Source of the DNA: Eukaryota sp. TZLM1-RC
Taxonomy: Eukaryota; Metamonada: BaSk clade
DNA length: 64,000 bases
Reading direction: 5' to 3'
NCBI GenBank assembly: GCA_040285825.1
Contig: JAUPSS010000014.1
Span: forward strand, 252,337-316,336
The notes beneath the pieces were generated by a model. That model was not told where the DNA came from. It searched no databases and saw only the letters and a list, made by a program, of their open reading frames with translations. A program made the translations under genes and the position numbers. Each line of letters opens with the position of its first letter. Position 1 is the stretch's first letter. This document shows, piece by piece, positions 57,242 to 64,000 of this stretch.

Positions 57242-60200
57242 AGAAAATGTTGGGTTAAGCTCGGATACTTCGTCTGCCCTAAAGGACTACGAAGAACTCC
57301 AGTCCGTTTTAGAAGAAATGGACGACGATGAAAAAGAGCTTCGCCAACAGATAATGAAGGACGCGGAAGCTCACCTTGAACCAACAGATTACTGTCTGTT
57401 CGAGCAGCTCCCTCCCCTTTGGAAGCAAATATCAAAATCTGGTAGAAATGTGGGATTCCAGACTCTGGGCCATAAAGGGGACCCTAATAGAGTCTACGAA
57501 TTCCCTCAAAATGAGAGAAGAGAACTCATTAACGCGTTGGACACTTTGAGTAGAGAGACCTATGGACGCGGGGCAGAACGCCGTCCTAGGATAACCGGTA
57601 TGGATAGAAAGATCCATATGATTCTGGCAAAACCTATCAAAGATAGGCCTGATTGGGAAGCCATTCATTTAGATCAGTTCGGGAGAAGGATCAGGTTCTT
57701 AGCCATCGAACGAAGGAGCAGAACCGATACCGACGACATCCTGGAAACCAAATTACCGGCATGGATGGACTCGTACTTTGATACGATCATTCATAACTAC
57801 TCAGAGGTAGAGGATGGGGCTCCTACTTGTTTCAGAGAATACATGGAACAAGCAGACAGCACAAATCCAAGTAAGTTGGATCCCGTCAGTGACTTCTTTG
57901 ACGCGGACGCCCTAAATAACATACTCACAAAACGTTCAAGCGTATCCACATTTAGGAGCCGCCCAAATAACTTCATTCAGCAATTCGGGGAATCAACGAC
58001 AAGGAAGAAGAAGTTCAGGTTCTTGGTCACGGGTGATCAATCAACAGAGCTCCACCAGAGACCTAAACTTCCTATAATTGCCCCCATTATATCTGAAAAA
58101 GAGCAACCGGTACAAGTCTGTTCCATTGACGTACTCCCTGATCACATCCCGACAGTAGATGTGACAGAACGAACAAACAGACCTACCAGAGTGGTTCAGG
58201 GACCATCAAGTCCCTCCCAACCTATGCTCACTAGCGCATCAGAAGACGAAGTCGAGTTGAGAGGACCTAGTTTAGATGAAACACCTCCTCCTCAACCCCC
58301 TCGTAGAAGAGTTACTTCTGAGGAGCCTCTCCGTTTGGAAGACCTCCAAGCTTCTAGAAACATTTTGGATATGAGTATAGCAAGTAGTCTTCAGAGACAT
58401 GTGGACTCTCAGCCTAGGTCAGCTGAATATAAAGCCCCCCACCTATCTGAGAAAGACCCTCTCAACAAGATGTCTCTCGTCTCCTTCCTCCTCAAATTCC
58501 AAACATGGGACAAATACGGACGCAAGATAGCCAATCGAAGCTTTCAAGCCCCTGGTCAATCTGATTGGTCTCGTGCTATGTTGATAGCAACCCAAATATT
58601 TGGTGAAGGAAAGACCCAGATTACCCCTGAGTTGTTATCATCACTCCCATCTCACATCAGAGAAGAAATAGACAGGGACATGAAACAGCCACTCTTAAGG
58701 ATCGACCCAGAACTGACGAAACGTTTGGGACCTCCTATCCATCATTATGACTTATTCAGAAGTATGATGATAAGTACTTGCCCATCCGGCTTATCAAGCA
58801 TGGTCGACCCCCATCTCATCTCTAGATGGCAAGGCCAAGGACTTCTAAGACCGGACTTCTCAGACGCTGACTTAATGGTTTTTCTGCTACGCAGGACACA
58901 ATTTACCTCATATCACGAGGCTTGCTCTGCCCTAGCAAAACCATGTATAAATTGGAGAAACATCCACAACAAAGTAGATGCGGACAACGAATTTGGTAGG
59001 TTCGTCGAAGATTTTGGAGACGTCCTGAGGATGACCACTTATATGGTTGATCACTCCATATCTGCATCAATTAGGGGAAGCAGCGGTTTAATAACCCTCT
59101 CACCCGCCCTTATTGCAGAATATTTTCTCTTGGGTATAGATAATTTTGCCATTACCAAGGAGCTGGCAAGCCATTGGACAAGAGAAGATCTATGGGACCC
59201 TTCAACAGGTACAACTTTGTTAGACCTGATTTCGACCACCAGGCGACACTTTTTAGCTTGGTGCCAAACAACAGGAAATAGGCACACCATGGAACTTTTG
59301 AGAAAACAAGCTGAAAGAGAAGAAGACATCCCATTAGGCCTTTCGACCATGAGAACGTTCTCTAGAGGAGCAACCCCATCTGGTCCAGGTGCTAAACGTC
59401 GCTCGGGAGGCGGATCCAAAGGAACTCCCCAAAACAAATATGTCCCAGAAAGACATGAACGAGAGGGATCTAAGTTCTGTACATTCTGTAACGTCACCGA
59501 AGGAAATAATCCTATCGGTCACACGGTTTTCGAATGCAAAGACCCCCGTTGTACCAGGAGCAAGGTACCAAAAGAATTGAGGTTTAAGATCGGCGAGGCT
59601 GATCAGCCTGCAAGAAGTGGCAGTGTAGTTAGAGGCCGAGGTGGCCGTGGTAGACGTGTTTCTAGGTTTAGAGGTAGGGGCCGAGGTGGCCATTTTAGAG
59701 GACATAAAGGCAGAGGTCACTATAGACCTATTTATTACATAAACACACAAGAGGATACATCATCAACATCATCCCCTTCTGAGAACGTGTCAGCTAGTTC
59801 GAGCATGACCTCTCACAGACGGATTGACCGTTTCAGCAACAGGGTCAGAAACACTGGAAACTTTCCCAATCGGAAACAAATCAACGCAATCAATCATAAT
59901 CAATCAATTGCCGATTTCGGAAACCCAGTCAACAACTCCCCAACAGCTCAACAATTCTTACTAAATCCTCTACAATTCCACAAACCCAGCTCTGATATCA
60001 ACAGTATTTTTGGTATAAATTCTACGGTTAGTGAGAACCACATCAGATCCCAGCGTTCTTCATTTCTAAGATTGGAGATTTTAATAAATAATATAAAGAT
60101 GATTGCAACTATTGATTCGGCAGCGTTTTGTTCGGTTATAACAGAAGATTTGGCTAACAAATGCAACATGTCAATTAATAGAGATGATACAATTGAGTTC

Positions 60201-63200
60201 TTGCCAGCCAATAACGTATCAAGTAAATCGCTAGGGAGTGCAAATGGTATTCTGTCGTTCAACGTAGGAAGCATTGCGCACCAGGTACATTATAGACATA
60301 CTCTTCCCATAATCCCGGGTTCGAACAAATTATTAATAGGGATAGACATGTTAAAAACACTTGGGCTTCAGACGGATGATGGTCTTTTCATTAGATTAGA
60401 CAAAGAACACCGCACTTTGTTAAATGTAGAATCTGAATTCGACTCAAGAATCGCTCAACATTCGATTGGGACCTTAGATAACCAATCATCGAGTCCTTCC
60501 GATTTTGAGGAGCAGTTAACTAGATCTGGTTGTGAGATAAAATTAGATGATGATAATAATAAATTAAAATTAACGAGTCTACTAAGAATTTTCAGCGATG
60601 TTTTTAGTGAAACTCCAAACAGAAAAGGAATCGATTGTAAACCTCTAACAATCCCCTTTAGAGACGAGAATGCTATAGTACATAAACCTGCTAGACGATT
60701 AAATCCCAGCAAAATGGAAATAGCAAACAAAATATTTGATGAACTGATTGAAATGGGCTATGCAGTTGAATCTAATTATAAATTCAGCTCTCCTATTGTC
60801 TTAGTTATATATCCTGACGGCAAGAAACCCAGGTTAACGGGAGACTTTAGCGGTAAAGATGGAGTCAATGCCCACACGATTTCAGTAGAACCTAATCTAC
60901 CTAGGATTAGTGATATTTTAGAATTTTTAAGTAGAGCAGATTACATAGCCACGCTTGATTTACCAAAAGCTTTCTGGCAAATGAATGTAGCAGAGAAGGA
61001 CATTGAGAAAACATCAATCTCAATCCCTGGAAGGTCAATTATGTTTAAAAGAGCTTGCTTCGGATTAAAGAACATCCCAGCAGTATTTCAAAATGTAATG
61101 ATGGAAATATTCCAAATTGATGGCGTTTTCATATATATTGATGATATTATAATAGTTGGAACGACTTTCGATGAATTCTATAAGAGATTACGAAGAGTCC
61201 TCCAATGTGCCAGAAATAGACGTGTAAATATAGGTTTACGTAAATGTAAATTCGTAACATCCAAACACCCTATTGATATTTTAGGAAGCACCTTCCAGGA
61301 TAAAACCAGATTTATTAGTAAGAAAAAAATCGAAGCCTTGATGAGAATCCCTAGACCAAAATCAGTGAAAGAAGTTCGCTCATTGGTAGGATCCATCAAT
61401 TATATAAGAGATTGGCTTCCAGGTATTTCCGAATTAATAGCTCCAATTAATGAGTTAATTAAAGAAAAACCTAGAGTAATAAAATGGACCAACGAGCATG
61501 ACGATTATCTTAAACAAATAAAAGATTTAATAATTAATCACATGCCCCTTGAATTACCAGCTCCGGGCAAGCGCGTACTAATAAGTACCGACGCATCAGA
61601 TGTAGCAGTTGGAGGCGTTATTTGGCAAGAAATTGAACCATACTCCCCTGCAGGAACCCCGCTGAATAAAAGAAAAGTGAAACCTTTGTCGTTCTATAGT
61701 AGATTACTTACAGAAACACAAAGGAAATGGTCCACTTTACAGAAAGAATTATATGCAATTCTTCTGATTTTAACTGAAAGTTGTTTAGAAAGCTACCTTT
61801 TGACTAGACATCTAACAATTTTCACCGATCACAAAAATATTGCATTCCTGGCCACAGCCCCAGAGAAAAATAGAATTGTAAAGAGATGGCTGCCGATACT
61901 ATCTGAATTCGACTTTGATATAGTCCATGAACCAGGTGAAGATAACCACTGGGCAGATATGCTATCGAGGAATATTGATTTAGATCAAGATGAGGAAACT
62001 CCTTCTATATGTAGTATAAATATTCCAGATACTTTACTTTCGAATTACGAGATACCTCCTATAGACGATGATTCTGATTCGGACTTCGAAGACATCCCAT
62101 CAATTTCATCCCTAAGTAGACACCAAGACTTACCTATTTTTTCTTCTTGGTTCTCTAAAATAAGATCTGAACAACAAATAGCCAAAAATAATAATGACCC
62201 TCTATTTGAGAATGCAATTTTAGATGAAAATACTCAAATTTGGAAAAACAATAAAAATAAAATTTTAATTCCAAAAAGCCTCAGAAAACAGGCACTATTA
62301 ATAATTCATGGATTGGTTCAATCAGGCCACCCCAGCAAAAACGACAGTCTACATAAACTGTCCAAAAGCGACTTTTTCTGGCCTAATATGAGAAGGGACC
62401 TCATAAACCACATCAAAAGATGCCCAACTTGTCAAAAAACGGCACCAGTTAAAAGAACAAAAACACCCTCCACAGGTTCCCTTTGGGCAGATCGTCCTTT
62501 TGCCAGACTAAATGTTGACACAATTGGACCTCTGAATACTGAAAGTGATGGTAATAAATACTTATTAGTATTTGTAGATTCTTTTACTGGATATTTAATT
62601 TTAGTCCCTCTGAAGGAACTCAATGCCTTAGAGACCGCAGACGCTTTGATTTGGAACGTTTGCGCAATTTTTGGCATACCTATGTTAATTCATAGTGATA
62701 ATGGTCCTGAGTTCGCCAATGAGACTTTTAAGATAGTGTGTAATAGATTAGCTATTGAGATGAGTAACTCAATACCCCACTACTCTGAAAGTAATGGACT
62801 CGTAGAGCGAAAACATAGAGACGTTCTACAATGCTTGAGGAAATTATTAATAGATTTTAATGATTACGGAAATTGGTCTACTTATGTACCCATATCCCAA
62901 CTATTAATAAATTCCACTAAAAGCAGAAAGACAGGTTTTACACCTTACGAACTAATGTTCGGATCTTCGATTAGTCCAAGATCGGACCCTGCAAACATAT
63001 TAGGAAACTTATCAAAATTTGATTCCAATATACCTTTATTAGACGATATTAAAATGAAAAATACTCGTCTGCAAGAAAAAAGGGAAGAAGCAGAGCGTCA
63101 TCAATCATTAAATACTCCGATTTCAGTAGACAATACTAATTCGCGCTCTATAGTATTTAATATTGGTGACTATGTCCTACGTAAAACCAAACAGAATAAT

Positions 63201-63632
63201 AAATTACATGGATCTTGGAACGGACCCTTTTTAGTAATAGACCATCCTTCCAACTCCACTTTATTATTAAAGAATCTTATCACTGGCACCGAATTAAAAG
63301 CTGCCAAGAAAGATTGTAAAATCTATAACGCAGATAATCCTCAGGATATCGGATTTCTAAAGGCAGTCGCAGCAGGCGATGCTGAGAAACATGTTATAGA
63401 GAAAATCCTCTCAGAATATAATTCTGACTCAGGTAGTTTCTGTACTGTTCAATGGTTTGGTGGTGAGACAACAGAAGAGCCTCTCCATTCAGTTAAACAT
63501 TCAGAAGCTTACAAGTTGTTCAGCAGGAATAACAAGAAAATTGGAAAACGTACCTCTAGTCAACGTAAGAGTACCTCCAATAACTCTACGCCTTGCAAGA
63601 GGCTCAGACGCAGTACTAGAATTAGGAAGTGA
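57000..63632 (+). CDS. Ty3-type gag-pol polyprotein
   Basis: 2210 residues from ATG 57000; the first ~80 may be out of frame. Gag covers about 80-910, with a zinc-knuckle-like CTFCNVTEGNNPIGHTVFEC near 826 and an RG-rich box near 880-905. The aspartic protease shows IDSAAF near 1037 and LLIGIDML near 1115. The reverse transcriptase (about 1220-1450) has TLDLPKAFWQM, CFGLKNIPAVFQ and YIDD near 1379. RNase H shows STDASDVAVGG (1528), QKELYAIL and FTDHKN. Integrase has the HHCC finger near 1767-1807 (HGLVQSGH, CPTC) and the D-D-E catalytic residues in NVDTIG, HSDNGPEF and NGLVERKHRD. Near 2115-2175 EKHVIEKILSEY and VQWFGGETTEEPLHSVKH resemble a chromodomain. The pol order PR-RT-RH-IN defines Ty3/gypsy. 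All catalytic motifs are intact. Confidence 0.93.
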   Translation: MLRAYIQQQQGLKSQIKKRTRARDHPPPLLMRKKWNQARNHLPPLPNQKQWNQARNHLPPLPCPTNQIRFQERDHPPSPPKENVGLSSDTSSALKDYEELQSVLEEMDDDEKELRQQIMKDAEAHLEPTDYCLFEQLPPLWKQISKSGRNVGFQTLGHKGDPNRVYEFPQNERRELINALDTLSRETYGRGAERRPRITGMDRKIHMILAKPIKDRPDWEAIHLDQFGRRIRFLAIERRSRTDTDDILETKLPAWMDSYFDTIIHNYSEVEDGAPTCFREYMEQADSTNPSKLDPVSDFFDADALNNILTKRSSVSTFRSRPNNFIQQFGESTTRKKKFRFLVTGDQSTELHQRPKLPIIAPIISEKEQPVQVCSIDVLPDHIPTVDVTERTNRPTRVVQGPSSPSQPMLTSASEDEVELRGPSLDETPPPQPPRRRVTSEEPLRLEDLQASRNILDMSIASSLQRHVDSQPRSAEYKAPHLSEKDPLNKMSLVSFLLKFQTWDKYGRKIANRSFQAPGQSDWSRAMLIATQIFGEGKTQITPELLSSLPSHIREEIDRDMKQPLLRIDPELTKRLGPPIHHYDLFRSMMISTCPSGLSSMVDPHLISRWQGQGLLRPDFSDADLMVFLLRRTQFTSYHEACSALAKPCINWRNIHNKVDADNEFGRFVEDFGDVLRMTTYMVDHSISASIRGSSGLITLSPALIAEYFLLGIDNFAITKELASHWTREDLWDPSTGTTLLDLISTTRRHFLAWCQTTGNRHTMELLRKQAEREEDIPLGLSTMRTFSRGATPSGPGAKRRSGGGSKGTPQNKYVPERHEREGSKFCTFCNVTEGNNPIGHTVFECKDPRCTRSKVPKELRFKIGEADQPARSGSVVRGRGGRGRRVSRFRGRGRGGHFRGHKGRGHYRPIYYINTQEDTSSTSSPSENVSASSSMTSHRRIDRFSNRVRNTGNFPNRKQINAINHNQSIADFGNPVNNSPTAQQFLLNPLQFHKPSSDINSIFGINSTVSENHIRSQRSSFLRLEILINNIKMIATIDSAAFCSVITEDLANKCNMSINRDDTIEFLPANNVSSKSLGSANGILSFNVGSIAHQVHYRHTLPIIPGSNKLLIGIDMLKTLGLQTDDGLFIRLDKEHRTLLNVESEFDSRIAQHSIGTLDNQSSSPSDFEEQLTRSGCEIKLDDDNNKLKLTSLLRIFSDVFSETPNRKGIDCKPLTIPFRDENAIVHKPARRLNPSKMEIANKIFDELIEMGYAVESNYKFSSPIVLVIYPDGKKPRLTGDFSGKDGVNAHTISVEPNLPRISDILEFLSRADYIATLDLPKAFWQMNVAEKDIEKTSISIPGRSIMFKRACFGLKNIPAVFQNVMMEIFQIDGVFIYIDDIIIVGTTFDEFYKRLRRVLQCARNRRVNIGLRKCKFVTSKHPIDILGSTFQDKTRFISKKKIEALMRIPRPKSVKEVRSLVGSINYIRDWLPGISELIAPINELIKEKPRVIKWTNEHDDYLKQIKDLIINHMPLELPAPGKRVLISTDASDVAVGGVIWQEIEPYSPAGTPLNKRKVKPLSFYSRLLTETQRKWSTLQKELYAILLILTESCLESYLLTRHLTIFTDHKNIAFLATAPEKNRIVKRWLPILSEFDFDIVHEPGEDNHWADMLSRNIDLDQDEETPSICSINIPDTLLSNYEIPPIDDDSDSDFEDIPSISSLSRHQDLPIFSSWFSKIRSEQQIAKNNNDPLFENAILDENTQIWKNNKNKILIPKSLRKQALLIIHGLVQSGHPSKNDSLHKLSKSDFFWPNMRRDLINHIKRCPTCQKTAPVKRTKTPSTGSLWADRPFARLNVDTIGPLNTESDGNKYLLVFVDSFTGYLILVPLKELNALETADALIWNVCAIFGIPMLIHSDNGPEFANETFKIVCNRLAIEMSNSIPHYSESNGLVERKHRDVLQCLRKLLIDFNDYGNWSTYVPISQLLINSTKSRKTGFTPYELMFGSSISPRSDPANILGNLSKFDSNIPLLDDIKMKNTRLQEKREEAERHQSLNTPISVDNTNSRSIVFNIGDYVLRKTKQNNKLHGSWNGPFLVIDHPSNSTLLLKNLITGTELKAAKKDCKIYNADNPQDIGFLKAVAAGDAEKHVIEKILSEYNSDSGSFCTVQWFGGETTEEPLHSVKHSEAYKLFSRNNKKIGKRTSSQRKSTSNNSTPCKRLRRSTRIRK

Positions 63633-63833
63633 TGCTAATTCTCAGTTTAGATTAGGTTATTTGTAGTTATTTAGTTATTTAGTTATTTGTTTATAGTTTA
63701 GATTCATATTTATATAAGCCTATTAGCTCTGAAAAAGGGAAGAAGCAGTGTTGGCGCCCTAAGGCTTTTATAATATGAATAGAAAATAAATTATCTTTAT
63801 CTCAACCACTTTTGCAACCTAAGGCAACAACAA

Positions 63834-64000
63834 GAAAGAATTTGATTTCCATCAGAACTTTGTTGAATACCGTAAACCAAACAATATCAATATCGTATTT
63901 ATTTATAAAAACACCCAAACTAAAGTCTTGGCATTGATTTTGGAGGTTCCGATGATGGCAGCATACTTTGTGATCTTTGTGGAAATCTATTAGGGTTCTG
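63834..64000 (+). pseudogene. 3' part of the interrupted ORF, running to the window edge
   Basis: Continues the frame from 56701-56759 for about 50 codons (FHQNFVEYRKPNNINIVFIY, then KVLALILEVP) to a TAG near 63985. In another frame the last 70 bases read SILCDLCGNLL, a possible zinc-ribbon start, which might be a later exon or chance. The window ends before this can be resolved. Confidence 0.35.

Larger units (their letters stand above)
56760..63829 (+). mobile_element. Ty3/gypsy-type LTR retrotransposon, apparently young
   Basis: Two identical 81-bp LTRs (56760-56840 and 63749-63829), starting TGTTGGCGCC and ending GGCAACA. The target duplication ACAA lies at 56756-56759 and 63830-63833. 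ATAATTATTGGCC directly follows the 5' LTR (primer-site region) and the purine tract GAAAAAGGGAAGAAGCAG directly precedes the 3' LTR. One very long frame covers gag, protease, reverse transcriptase, RNase H and integrase. Identical LTRs and an open pol frame indicate recent insertion. LTRs this short are unusual for the family. Confidence 0.95.

Noticed and set aside
63930-64000. Start of a zinc-ribbon (RNA polymerase small subunit-like) gene from CDLCGNLL
   Set aside because: No ATG in that frame, a stop shortly upstream, and the window ends after 20 codons. It is mentioned only as a possible exon.
1-64000. CRISPR arrays, bacterial operons or organellar genes
   Set aside because: No spaced short repeats, no prokaryotic gene order, and clear nuclear features (U2, introns, pol III tRNA terminator, eukaryotic genes).

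Overview
The window is nuclear DNA of an AT-rich, intron-poor unicellular eukaryote. Host genes are long, mostly single-exon ORFs for typical eukaryotic proteins: N-recognin E3 ligase, Fab1/PIKfyve lipid kinase, eIF5, MOB1, a TPX2-family protein, an actin-related protein and RCC1-repeat proteins. The window also holds a tRNA-Thr gene and a gene with the U2 snRNA core. Two genes can only be read through if introns of 29 and 31 nt are removed. The lineage cannot be fixed from sequence alone. Bacterial or organellar origin is excluded by the U2 gene, the introns and the gene content.

Layout. 1-5.0 kb: LINE fragments, a piece of a family B DNA polymerase exonuclease domain and a broken RBM39-like RNA-binding gene. 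5.8-10.5 kb: UBR1-type E3 ligase. 10.7-11.2 kb: LINE fragment. 11.4-11.9 kb: small secreted protein with a 29-nt intron. 12.6-12.8 kb: U2 snRNA (minus). 13.5-14.6 kb: actin-related protein (minus). 14.6-17.5 kb: two head-to-head LINE copies, one split by a gag-only LTR element. 18.3-21.5 kb: PIKfyve-like kinase, then tRNA-Thr(AGU). 21.9-25.4 kb: longest LINE copy plus a truncated one. 25.8-27.4 kb: eIF5 and a broken elongin-C-like gene. 27.4-29.5 kb: old LINE fragments. 30.2-45.2 kb: two RCC1-type paralogues (minus) on either side of a nested LINE/LTR cluster and an LRR/coiled-coil gene. 45.7-49.3 kb: TPX2-family gene, a decayed Fanzor/TnpB-like nuclease gene and a GH25 lysozyme behind two strong hairpins. 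50.2-53.3 kb: MOB1 (31-nt intron) and an AAA-fold protein with degenerate ATP-binding motifs. 53.6-56.6 kb: LINE fragments with a solo LTR. 56.8-63.8 kb: an apparently young Ty3-type element with identical 81-bp LTRs.

Roughly 40% of the window is retroelement. The LINEs belong to at least four related families (called A-D here) whose C-terminus carries a CxC...HxxxC knuckle and a restriction-like endonuclease, as in R2/R4/NeSL-type elements. Most copies are 5'-truncated and end just after an AATAAA-like signal. Many keep 8-16 bp target-site duplications (TSDs). The LTR elements make 4-bp duplications and share primer-site and polypurine motifs. All three of the short-LTR copies lie inside LINE copies, so the order of insertion can be read directly.
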